From NCBI GenBank assembly GCA_017871115.1, contig JAFCIZ010000005.1, positions 1,403,501 to 1,467,500 of the forward strand: 64,000 nucleotides of DNA, written 5' to 3'. Shown one piece after another: positions 20,773 to 33,506 of the stretch (position 1 is the stretch's first letter; each line of letters opens with the position of its first letter). This DNA comes from Cunninghamella blakesleeana (Eukaryota; Mucoromycota; Mucoromycetes; Mucorales; Cunninghamellaceae). A program made the position numbers and the translations under genes. The notes under the pieces were generated by a model. That model had not been told where the DNA came from. It made no database searches and saw nothing but the letters and a program-made list of their open reading frames with translations.

Positions 20773-23700
20773 TTATAAAGCAGGAAAATAGGCACTATAA
20801 TTATTCTGAATTTGACCAAGGAAGTTAACAGGCTGTACCAATAATTCCGCTGTATCAAAGTTTTGTAGATTTAATCCTGAAATTCTAAACTGAGAAGTAA
20901 AAGAGGTTCCTAAAAATTTATCCTGTTGAAGCTCATTATTCTTGGTTGAAATCATTACAAAATAAACTTGGTCCCATGGTGTATTATTGTTATTATTATC
21001 ATTAGGCTGTTTCCAATTCCAATTTAAAGTTCCCCAGAACTGATTGTTGCTTTCATTTGATTCTACATTACCGATTGTGTTATTATTATCATTATGCTGT
21101 TTCCAATAAACATCTTTCCATTCGAAAGATTCTATACTATTTGTATTAGAAGCTGTTGTAATTAAAGAAGAGTTCATGCTTTTTGGCACCATACTGATAA
21201 ATCCAAGTCGAACTGTTTCAAGTAAAGGCTGTTGTTCTATATTGGAACTTTTATTATTACTAACGATAAAACCTAATTCGCTAATAATGATAGTAGTTGA
21301 AGTTTCTGATAAAGGATCATAATTCCTTTTAAGCTGTACTGTTTTCATGATCCATCCATTATTTAATTTTGTTGAGTTTGAGTTGATGTTTATCATATAT
21401 TTATTGTCTAATGAGTCCTCCCTGAATGATACGTTTAGTGGGGTATCTACACTGTTGGTATATAAAACTATGGATAGCTGACATATTATATTGAATTCTT
21501 CATCGTCTACCATAGGCTTATAAACATACTGTAACTGAAGTTCGTCTACCATTTCAAGTGATAATTTATATAACTTTGTGTATTTGGAATCATTGTAAAG
21601 TATTATGGATGTACCGCCTATAAATGCATCCTTTTTATCGAGCTTTCCGTTTGGAAAAGAGGGGGGTATACTTTGATGAGAAAGATGCGACCATGGTTGA
21701 GTGAGAATTTCCTATTACCATAAAATGAAAATGATATAAATATAAATATATTTAGATTTATAATTATTATGATTGTTATTTTTTTTTATTATTTTTTATG
21801 TTTGATGATATTTTACCATTTTTATTATTATTATTATCACATACCTTTCCATTAAAGTAATAAGCAGAGCCAAAACCACGATCAAAGAATGTTGAAAACC
21901 AAAACTTTTCAGGTGCTGGCCTTATTGTACTAACAACGCCAGGGTGAGGGTGGTTTTCTTCTTCTTCTCCTTCTTTGTTTTCTTTTTCTTCTTCGCCTTT
22001 TCCTTTTTCTTTTTCTTTTATATTTAAATTGACTTTTTTTTCTTGATCTCCAATCCAAAATTTTCTATCCATTTTTTCAAACTTCTGACTTCCAAAATTT
22101 TCATATGTCCAAGCAGGCGCAAATATAGCTGACGATAGTCCATCTTTATAAGCTGTTTGTACTCCCTAAAATAAAATAAAAAAGAGAAAGTAAAATATAA
22201 ATATTTAATAAAAATGATGATAATATATGCATATTTATATATTTATAATTCATTGTTTTGTTACTTTATAAGAATTGAAATTCCCGCCACCATAAGTTTT
22301 TCTACCCCAAACGTCTACACCAAAATACACATCGTTTCCAGCTCTTCCTATTATATAATAATAAAGAGAGAGAGAAAAAAGAAAGAAAAAAAATACAACA
22401 TTTAATTTATTTTACTATTACAACAATTATCATTATTTGTTGTGATTTTATATATGAGCAATTAAATTACCCATTTCCTCGGCCAACTCTTTTGCTTTCT
22501 TTGGATAATCCTCCTATAATAAAAACAAGTAAATAAATGAACGATTAAATAAATATATAATTACATAAATAAAAATAATTATGGTATACAATTATGTATA
22601 TATATTGTTAATTTTTAATTATATAAATTCATATGATTACCTTCCACCAGTAATTTAAAAAGATTCCATCTGTTACTTCAAAAAAACGCTTGTTTTCATC
22701 TGTCAATTGATTTTGCCAACGTACTTTTCCTAGTCTAGTAAGAGAATCATACCATATGAGTTTTGATCCAGGAATTTCACTATGTAATTTTTTTTTAAAA
22801 TAATCTAAAAATCTAAACAAATAATATTTTTTTTTATGATGCAAAATAAAATAAATGAAATCTATCAATAAAGCATATATATATATTATTACTTGTTTGT
22901 TTATACATTTATATATTATTAATATACTTTACTCAACAAGTTGCTGTGCTTTATACTGTGATGGGATTGGATAAGAATAAAAATCAGATTCAATATTAAA
23001 TAACCAGCCGTCAAATCCATAAAATTTTGCAATTGCCACTATACATATGAATTATTAAAAAAAAAGAAATAAAAAAGAAATAAAAATAGATAGCCAATAA
23101 ATGAAAAGATCAAATAAAAATAAATGTTTCCATTTAGCTACACATTTTACCAAGCTTATCAGCATAGAAAGGACTCCATAATTGCATGGGGTCGTTAAAT
23201 TCATAGGCCATTTCTATTATTATAATATAGATACATAATTTATAACAAAATAAAACGAAATAATTGTAAACATATTAATAAGGTTAGGCAAATATATATA
23301 TATATTACCAATTTTATCAGCTTTAGAAGGATTCCAAAGACATTTAGGATCATTAGCATGGTGATTATCATTAATTATTACGTTTCTTTCATTATCATCA
23401 TAATGAAAGCCATATAAAAGTTTCTCCAATTCAGCTGTGCCATCGTCACCTTCCACTAGAAAAGTACCAAGAGATAAAACACCATTTCTATGACAAGCAT
23501 TTGTCCAAACGACTGGAGGTATTGTTACTCTACTATGTGAGAAACTAATAAAAACAATATTGTGTTAATAAGCATAGCAATCATTATTAATATATATTTT
23601 TATATGTATTCCATTTTTTGTGTATATATATATTACTATGCAAACATATCTATTAGTTGCCAATATTGAAGATTATAAATATGTTCTTTGCTTCTTCCTT

Positions 23701-24045
23701 GTATCCAGTTATCCTCTTTATACCCTATAGTTGATAAAGGGTCATGGTTTTAATAACAAGAAAAAGAAAGAAAAGGTATAGATATATATTAATAAAACTA
23801 ACAATAAGAATTATATGAAAAGGGTATTAAGTATATATACATTATTACTAACCTCCAGCCATATCATGAGTCACCAAGATACTTGTATCTAGGTTTTTTT
23901 GTCGCTGTTGTAATTTTATAGTAGCCTTATTATTGATATCTGTTGCTACGTTTTCATTCCATTGCTTTAAATCTTCCACACTATTTAAAGGTTTTGATAT
24001 AAATAAATGGTCATCCAATCCTTGATGAAGGCGTAGAGAAGGCAT
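20773..24045 (-). CDS. Endo-beta-N-acetylglucosaminidase, GH85 (Endo-M-like)
   Basis: Ten minus-strand exons (24045-23853, 23724-23637, 23544-23309, 23213-23151, 23038-22933, 22812-22641, 22513-22471, 22347-22265, 22165-21845, 21711-20773) give 747 aa, about the size of Endo-M from Mucor hiemalis. GH85 enzymes cleave the GlcNAc-GlcNAc core of N-glycans, with the substrate acetamido group acting as nucleophile. The catalytic signature GFDGWLFNIE is present at about residues 201-210; N208 and E210 correspond to the assisting Asn and acid/base Glu. Other family landmarks are VTIPPVVWTNACHRNGV, LIWYDSLT, GIFLNYWW and FGVDVWGR. The N-terminus (MPSLRLHQGLDDHLFISKPL) has no signal peptide, so the enzyme is probably cytosolic, acting on free oligosaccharides or degraded glycoproteins. 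Exon 9 contains a Glu/Lys low-complexity insert (about 21960-22045) before the region that leads to the beta-sandwich-like C-terminal module. Confidence 0.95.
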
Positions 24046-24464
24046 AGCTTTTTTTATTATTTTATATTTGGAAAGAAAGAAAGAAAAAAAGGCAAAATTA
24101 TAAAAGAAAAAAAATTGTGCCTTAAATGTATTAAGAAAATCAACTGAGTTCCAAGTCTAAAAAATCAAAGCATAATCTTCTCCTTTTTTTCTATATACAC
24201 CATTCGTCAATCATATTCATAAAATGTTTTTAATGTTATAGATAATTTTATTTATTGGTGAAATGTACAGATAAAAAAATGAATTTTCGAATAATAAAAA
24301 CTTTTTTTGTTGAAAAAATAAGGAAAAAATGAATGTAGTATTAAAATAAAAGTATAGTGTATTTTTTCATCTTTCCTTTTTTTCTATTTTTTTTAATAGT
24401 GTATACTATTGTTATTATTATTTTTATCACTATTATACTATTATTTTAAGTCTATTTATCTAAT
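24046..24464. other. Intergenic region
   Basis: Contains the 5' flank of the GH85 gene (A/G-rich just upstream of its ATG, about 24064-24112) and the 3' flank of the uS2m gene. Only homopolymer-rich DNA is visible; no gene. Confidence 0.5.
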
Positions 24465-25585
24465 TTAACGACGGAAAGTTCTTGAGAATTGAGCTTCTTT
24501 ATCTCTTTGATCTATCAATTGTTTACGACGAAGTACACCATCTTTAGCCGCACTTGAAATGACTTTAGCGATCAATTCTACACCACGAATTGAGTCATCA
24601 TTAGCAGGGATAGGATAAGTTACCAAACGAGGATCATAATCGGTATCAGTAATAGCAATCACTGGAATTTTATTCAACTGAGCTTCAGAAATGGCAATTT
24701 TATTTTCCAATGGATTTAATAAAACAATCAAATCAGGTTTATAAGTCTTTGGAGGGCGACCAGGATCTTCAGGGTCAGGGGTAGCATGACGGCCTAATAC
24801 TTGATGTGCATTGGTTAATGTACCAGGAATCCATTTACTTGAAACATGATAACCTTCACATTGTCTTGCTGCATCAATAGTAACATCTTGAAAACCAGGT
24901 CTTGTACCAATAAATAATATTGTACCACCACGAAGTGCTATTTCTCTAGCTACATTACATGCTCTTCGAAGATAAACAATTGTATGTTCTAAATTAATAA
25001 TACTAATACCTTCTCTTGTACCAAATATGAATGGTAAAGTGGATGGTTCCCATAAACTAGTGGAATGACCTAAATGAAGTCCTGCTGCAAGAAGTTTGGA
25101 AATGGTAAGGTTGTAAGGTGTAATAGGTTCACTGATATTATTTTTGATGGATTTTCGAATAGGTGATTTTAAGCTGTCAGTTGGTGGTACTATTTTTATT
25201 TTAAAAATAAATAAATAATAATATACAAGAAATAATAATATACTGTTTTTAATATTTTTGAATCGTTTTTTATTTTTTATTTTTGCTGTTGTTCGAATCA
25301 GTATAAATAATATGTATATATTTACCAAGACTTTCTACCGAATTTGTCTTTAAAGGTTGTGAAGTTTGTTCATTATATGAAATTTGTGTATATGTCAAAG
25401 ATCTTGTACAAACTATAGAAAAATAATAAATAATAAAACAATAATAAAAAGGTGTTAAAAAAGTTGAATTATTATTATTTTATTTTTTTTCCATTATTTA
25501 TATTCTAAAACATACTTGCTGGGATCTTATTATATTGTTGACGTATTAACCCTCTAAATGGTTGATAAACAACTCGAGAGGCCAT
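24465..25585 (-). CDS. MRP4: Mitochondrial small-subunit ribosomal protein uS2m (Mrp4-like)
   Basis: Three minus-strand exons (25585-25516, 25412-25326, 25189-24465) give 293 aa. The large third exon is a clear S2 domain: LLAAGLHLGHSTSLWEP, FIFGTREGISIINLEHTI, TILFIGTRPGFQD, KWIPGTLTNAHQVLG, YKPDLIVLLNPLENK and PVIAITDTDYDP. The first two exons supply a basic, Tyr/Thr/Ser-rich leader (MASRVVYQPFRGLIRQQYNK) with no acidic residue, as expected of a mitochondrial presequence, so this is the organellar and not the cytosolic (uS2/Rps0) protein; Rps0 also lacks this arrangement. It belongs to the mitoribosomal small subunit head/body junction. The start codon is the first ATG after a poly-A/T upstream stretch. 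Splice phases are consistent through all junctions. Confidence 0.93.
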
Positions 25586-25815
25586 TGTTTATGATTATTA
25601 TTATTATTATTATTTTAAAAAAAAAGAGTGGAAGAAAAAAAATTAAAAGAGAGGGCTTTTAAAAAAAAAAAGTGACTTTTACTTTGAATTATAAAACTAT
25701 AGCATAAAATATCAGTCAAATTTGGAAATCATGATAATAGTAGTATTTCTAATTCTTAGGTTTTTATTTATCTTAACTATTTATACAATGATAATGAATA
25801 TTAATTGATATACTT

Positions 25816-28800
25816 TTAAAAAAATAACCCACCACAAATACAACGGCGAGTTAGACTTTGATACCATGATGAATATGACATAGGATCTATTATGTCAGCA
25901 GGTTCAGAAACATATAATTGATGACAACTATGATGATAATTATATATAAAAAAAAAGACGATTAAATAAATATATATAATATAAATATTCTTTTTTCATC
26001 TTATTTTTCCTACCGAATGCAGCTTCGTATACGATGATCCATCTTAGTAACAGGTCGTTTTTTGATCACATCTATAGGATATTCCTTATGGTTTTCTAGG
26101 TAGATAGCTGTTGAAGCACATTTACTTTTATATTCATTTGTAACAGCCTTCAATTGATCCAAGATGTTACCAGAAGGAAGCATTGATGAAACAAGTATAG
26201 ACCATCTACTCTTTGTCCCATTGTCCCTTAGTACATTATCTAAATCCTTAATGTTTCCCAAAGCTTGTAGAAAAGAAATAACATCATTTGTAAGTACAGG
26301 TTCATTTGTTAATCTTGTATTGATTTGTTTTAATAGTAAAGGTTTGGATTGAGGTATATTAACTAGTTCATAGTCGGATGTTGTAGAAAACTGAATAAAT
26401 TGCTGAATAAATACTAATATATTGATAAGTAATGTGCGCGATTCTTTATGTATCAAAAGTACTGCATGAACATGCCTTGATGATAAGTTTTCATATTCTA
26501 ATAAATAAATTAAAAATAAAAAAGTTTTAAATATATTAATAACAAATTTGTTATTAATTTAATGCGGTTAATATATTTTGAATAAAGCAATAGTTATCAT
26601 TATAAAGGTTACAATAGATAAATAGATAAATAAAAACTTACTTGAACCTTTTGGATATTTGCTGTTAAATAACAAGTTCCATTCTTTTAATATCCATCTA
26701 ACGTATTCAAATGTCCAACTTGCTAATGGTACTAGTGACCATAGAGAATCTAAAAATAATATTTTAATAGAAGAAAATGATTTATAAATAAATGAAATAT
26801 ACACACATGCGTGCACATATAAATAATTTTAATTTATTTTATATATTGTAGTGTGTTTATATATACCTGGATTAAATGTCAGATTTATTTTGCTTTCATT
26901 GGGTGAATCTATATATATATATATATGTGTATGTATATATGTTAAGTTAAAAATATAGTGATAATAATAATAATGTTAGTAAAAATACTAAAAAAAAAAT
27001 ACTAACAATACCATTTTGATTTATATGTATTATACCTAGTACGGCTGTTATGTCAGAAATATCAGATGTACAACTTCCTATAAAACATTCGTAAATAATG
27101 GGTAACTGGATTGCTTTGATTAAATTAATAAAAGGAATTCGTTTTTCTGGTAATCGTCTAGAAAATAAGAATAAAAATAATTCATGAGCATAAAATGAGT
27201 TAATGATAAACTCAATACTATTGTTCTTTCGAATATATATATATATTTATTCATCTATAAAATCTTACCTATAAACACCAATTACAAAACCATAAGCAGG
27301 TCCATTTTTCACTAGATCCCATTCTTCATATGAATAATCACTGCTATTAATTATTGATTCCAAATTTGATAATGCTCGTAAATTATTAATATCTTCTTGA
27401 TATGAAAATGATTCGTAAGCCAATAATGTATTGTCGATTATCTTATCTTGTATATTTAATTAATTAATAAAAGTAATAAAAGTTATCATATTAGTGTAAT
27501 TCTTATTTTATTTACATTTATGCAGGTATACATATTTTTATTTATATTTACCATCGCATTTATTTTGGTGCCTTATTCGGATGAGTTCAGAAATTAAATC
27601 CAAGTTGTCAATTTGATTAAGAAGACTGAGTTGAATATGTCGTTCTAAAGTTGATATTGTACCTATTACCAGTAATAATAATATAAAGTATAAATATTGA
27701 TTAAATATGTGATGTTAATATAATAAGTGTTTATGTTGTAAAATTCTGCATTTTTAAATAGTACCTATATTATGATCATTGGCATCAATAATATTATCAA
27801 TTGTAATTCTTGCTAAACCAATACGTCCAGGAGATAACATGTAAACAATATGAGTCTCGTTTGAAGATAAAGTAATACCCACAACAGGATCTATAAATAC
27901 AGTTTTAATTTTAGTATATATATATATATATATTGTTTTTAATTGTCAATAGCATGATTCTATTTGAATATAATTTACCTGTAAAACCATTATCCTGTTT
28001 ATGTGCTGCAGACACTTCCCAAAAATTTGAATTAAGAGATGTTGATTGATCATTTTCATAATATTTCAAAAGGCCAAAATCGTCTCTAAAAAAATGAAGG
28101 GATAAAGAGTTTAAATATTATTGTTAATATTAATATTATTATTAATTCCAGTAACTTTTTATCACATATTAATTATGATTATTATTGACTTACTTATCTT
28201 GAAATTCCATATGAATACTACCATCCGATAATCCTAAAGCAAGTTGGCCAGATTTAGTTTGGCAGAATGAAGTGATAAATCGATTATCTAATACAAATCC
28301 AGAATCATATTGAAACTCCTGTACAATCAAAATGATGATAATGATAACGATGGTGATGATGATAATTAAAAATCGTAATCATATATTAACTCTATAAGCA
28401 TGAATATTTTTTTTAAAAAAAAACCAGATTATTTATATCATTATTTACCATTCTATCCACTTGTATAACATTATCTCCAAAAGCATTTCCATTAATAGAA
28501 TCCGATATTTGGTGAGATTTTTTTTGTAAAATCCATTTTCCAAAATATCCTGTGAATTGGTTTTCTGATTCTAAAGCACGTACATATATATATATATATA
28601 TATATATTAATGATTAGAGTGGTGACAATGATACTATAATAATTTTTAATATATATATTACCTAATTTCTTTCCAAAACCTATTCTTAATATAATTCCTT
28701 TCGATGTACAAGATAAAATAATTTGAGTGATTACGGTTTCTGGATCAATAATTGGGTCCAAAGAGAGTTCAGGTGAAGAAATAAACTTGGTATCACTAAG

Positions 28801-30073
28801 AGGCTCACATAAAATTGCACCAGAGGCATCATTTTTTCCAGGAAATTTTATTGACATTTTATACGTATATACTGTTTTTGGTAATGATTCTGAGTAATAA
28901 GTAGCTAAATATATATCTCCTTCTAAATAAATTGATTATATTCAAAAAGTAAAAAGTAAAAGAATAAATTAATACACGGTAATGGTTAAATATACATCTA
29001 TTTTTAAATAATGCAATATCATTTATATATATATATATATATATATATTCATTACCTTCGTCCAACGCTATTGAAATATGAGATATTTTTTGCCAATTAT
29101 CAAGCCCTTCGAGTGACATACTATAGCACCCGGTATCTTCCTGTATCGTATGATAATGTCCAATTTTTGGTAAATTTGTTGAGAATGATGAAAATATTGA
29201 TCCATTACGCTGATAATGCACACTGATTTCCCCATATACTGTTACTACTACAAATGCTAAATAACCGTAAGGATTTCGTGGTCCAACTACTTTTTCTCTA
29301 TTAAATATACTGAAATTGGTGTCTTTACGCGCTTTATACTATGAAAGCATGATGTTAATATAAATATATAAATATATAACTTTTATATTAGTTTACTTCA
29401 TTTTATATTATTATCATTTTATGTATATATGATAAGCTTTAATAGTATTATATGTAAACTTACTGTTCGATCTGCATTTAACCATAAAACTGCAGCTATT
29501 GGTTGATGTATATCAACTTGATAGGTTAAAGACCAGGTTTCTAATGAGCTCTATATTTTATAATGAGGAAAATTGAATAAAATGGTTATGTTGATAGAAA
29601 AAAATATCGGTTTTTTTTTTAATTCCAATAAAAAATATATTTTATAAAAAGAACAAAGAAGAGCTTACCTCTAAATTCCATAAAGCTATTTTTCCAGTTT
29701 CGTCTGCAGATAATAGAGTGGATCCATTTTGATTCCATTGAAGATGAGAAATAGTATGTTGCTTATGAAATTTTTCTGCTAATCGGAGTGGTGTTCTTTT
29801 GATAATAGGTGATGTTGTTGATGTATTATGTTGTACATTTTTTACTGAATACATATCACCAGAAATACAATAAATACTTGATGGATTACTATTAGGATGG
29901 GTGGAAGTTGCTGCTATAATACCATTGACTGAATTACAAAGACACTGTGGCGACTGACGATGTTCTATACTAGAGAATAAAAACGATAATGGATATCTTG
30001 CATTTTTTGCTGTTGTTGTAGTAGTTAACTTTCGCTTTTTTTTATCATTGTCTATTTCTGCTCTTCTTTTCAT
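25816..30073 (-). CDS. MED16: Mediator complex subunit 16 (Med16/Sin4 family)
   Basis: Fifteen minus-strand exons give 898 aa: 30073-29669, 29550-29464, 29338-29056, 28922-28662, 28570-28449, 28318-28194, 28085-27979, 27890-27765, 27662-27552, 27446-27269, 27157-27012, 26908-26867, 26749-26642, 26497-26014, 25927-25816. Med16 is a tail-module subunit that links sequence-specific activators to RNA polymerase II. The N-terminus is a basic nuclear-type segment (MKRRAEIDNDKKKRKL) followed by WD40-like blades, the clearest being ISHLQWNQNGSTLLSADETG then IALWNLE. The helical C-terminal half includes WSLVPLASWTFEYVRWILKE. The extreme C-terminus has the Cys pattern typical of the family: RSCIRCHQLY, a Trp (SSWYQS) and RRCICGGLFF-stop. 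No recognised domain other than these; the assignment rests on overall order and the terminal Cys/Trp motif. Exon 12 is only 42 nt. Confidence 0.85.
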
Positions 30074-30314
30074 AATTTATATTTAATTTATTTATGTATA
30101 TATATATATATATATATATTTTTAAAAAAAAAAAAGGAAAGAGCGAAAAAAAAGATGGAGAAAAAAATTCGCCCACTTTATCGTCACGCACGAAGCGGAT
30201 TTTTAAAATATATAAACCAATAAATATTTTATTTTTCCTGCTTTAACATTGAAATAAAAAAAATTGTAATACAATTACTATATATACAAATTAAATAAAA
30301 ATACAAGCATATAT

Positions 30315-31918
<1,604 letters not shown>

Positions 31919-32090
31919 AGTTTAATATTGAAAAATTAAGTATATATAAAAAAAAAGGAAACGAAAGAAAAAAAAGAAACGAAAAAAATTTACATGAAAA
32001 AAAATTTATCTTTGGAAAAAAAACACGGAGTTTAAATAAAAATTGATTTAATTGTTTTTCCTGAATGAATTCACGTTATTTTTGTTAATC

Positions 32091-33506
32091 ATGGCTTCTT
32101 CTGATAATAATCCAGATAAAACGGTGGAGTCTGGTAACCAACCACCTCCACCCTCTACCTCGAAAAACATCACAACAAAATTTTCCACTATAGTTAAAAA
32201 TGCTTCCTCAACAAAGAATATAGTAGAAAAAAACAAAATTATCACTAGTTTATGGTTCTCAGCACGTTCACCTGGAGCCTTGCTCTTCGACATTTCAACT
32301 CTTCCTAATAACCTAACTCAAACCTGGTTCACTGAGAGTATCTGCGATCAAACAGACGGTGTTTATGGTTTAAATTTTAAAAAAGTTAATCAAATAAAAT
32401 ATATTGAAGTTTATACACATGAAGGATTCTATAAAGATCTCAAAGAAAATGGATTAAAATTTGTTTCTCATAATATTTCAGTTCACATTATTCCTTGTGA
32501 GGCAATCGACGATGACTCTACTATCACTCGCATTACAGTATCTAAGTTACCTTTCTATAAAGATTCAGACCTAATTGCAGGAATCAAAGAAAGTTTCAAC
32601 CCTTTTGGGGAAGTTCTCGATGTTAAGTTATATAAACAAACACGTAAAGAAATTTTTTTAGGTACCGGTTTAGTTATATTAAAAACTCCGATAAATAAGT
32701 CCCAACATGCTCCTGTATTGACACATAAGCTTCATTATAAAAATACAGGGGAAAGTTTCCATGCACTATGGGCAAACATGCCTACCTGGTGCAGATATTG
32801 TCATGATATAGGGCATACTAAATTTGAATGCGCTAAATCTCTTGCGAGTACTTTATGTTTTGCATGTCATAAACAAGGTCATCGGGCCAGTTCTTGTCCT
32901 TTAAAAACTAACAAAAAACCTCGTAAAACGGGCCTTTTAAAAGAGACTTTAAAAACTAATACAGTTGAAACAACAGCTCATATAATTTCCAATAAAAAGT
33001 CTATTCTTTATTCTGATCCAGATAATATCAAAATAAATAATAGTATCTTCACTTCCAACCCTTTTGGGATACTCTCATCTAATCCAGTAGATAAATCACC
33101 TGAATATATTCCTAATGGACAAATTATAAATGACTCTACGGAAGATAGAGAAAACTCCTATTCTTCCCCTTCAATGGAAGGTTCACCCTCTCCATCAGTA
33201 ATTAATGAAGATAATGAACTTTCTCCTTTATCGCTATCTAGTAGTGATGATGAAGAAATGACTGATAATAAACCACTTCCACCCTCTCAACCAGATGTTA
33301 ATAATTATTTTGATTTAACAGATAATGATACATCCTCTTTTATTAATGAAGAAGATATACAACCATCTCTTGATATGGGTACTGAGCTTGATCCTTCTAC
33401 CCAACAATCTACAATCGTTCTATCGACGACAACACCTCCAATTACGCCTCGTCGTACAGAACGGTCGCGTAATGCCCCTTCTCATCTAAATAATTATGTG
33501 CGCTAA
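32091..33506 (+). CDS. LINE ORF1, gag-like nucleic-acid-binding protein with two CCHC knuckles
   Basis: Open from ATG 32091 (MASSDNNPDKTVESG); the frame extends upstream to 32052 but without an ATG. 471 aa. The middle contains a possible RRM-like fold region (about residues 140-200, ITRITVSKLPFYKDSDLI and GTGLVILKTP) followed by two CX2CX4HX4C zinc knuckles, CRYCHDIGHTKFEC and CFACHKQGHRASSC, at about 32791-32900. The C-terminal part is Ser/Pro/Asp-rich. In L1/Tx1-type elements ORF1p coats the RNA and chaperones target-primed reverse transcription. The stop at 33504-33506 lies inside the start of ORF2: the frames overlap by 11 nt with a +1 shift, suggesting termination-reinitiation or leaky scanning for ORF2 expression. 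Confidence 0.88.
   Translation: MASSDNNPDKTVESGNQPPPPSTSKNITTKFSTIVKNASSTKNIVEKNKIITSLWFSARSPGALLFDISTLPNNLTQTWFTESICDQTDGVYGLNFKKVNQIKYIEVYTHEGFYKDLKENGLKFVSHNISVHIIPCEAIDDDSTITRITVSKLPFYKDSDLIAGIKESFNPFGEVLDVKLYKQTRKEIFLGTGLVILKTPINKSQHAPVLTHKLHYKNTGESFHALWANMPTWCRYCHDIGHTKFECAKSLASTLCFACHKQGHRASSCPLKTNKKPRKTGLLKETLKTNTVETTAHIISNKKSILYSDPDNIKINNSIFTSNPFGILSSNPVDKSPEYIPNGQIINDSTEDRENSYSSPSMEGSPSPSVINEDNELSPLSLSSSDDEEMTDNKPLPPSQPDVNNYFDLTDNDTSSFINEEDIQPSLDMGTELDPSTQQSTIVLSTTTPPITPRRTERSRNAPSHLNNYVR

Noticed and set aside
23151..23340. Duplicated exon in the GH85 gene (NPSKADKI and SPFYADKL)
   Set aside because: The similarity is limited to four or five residues at two exon ends; both exons are needed to reach the catalytic segment in frame, so it is not a tandem exon duplication.
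32052..32090. Earlier start for LINE ORF1
   Set aside because: The frame begins with TTG and encodes hydrophobic filler; ATG at 32091 gives a sensible N-terminus.
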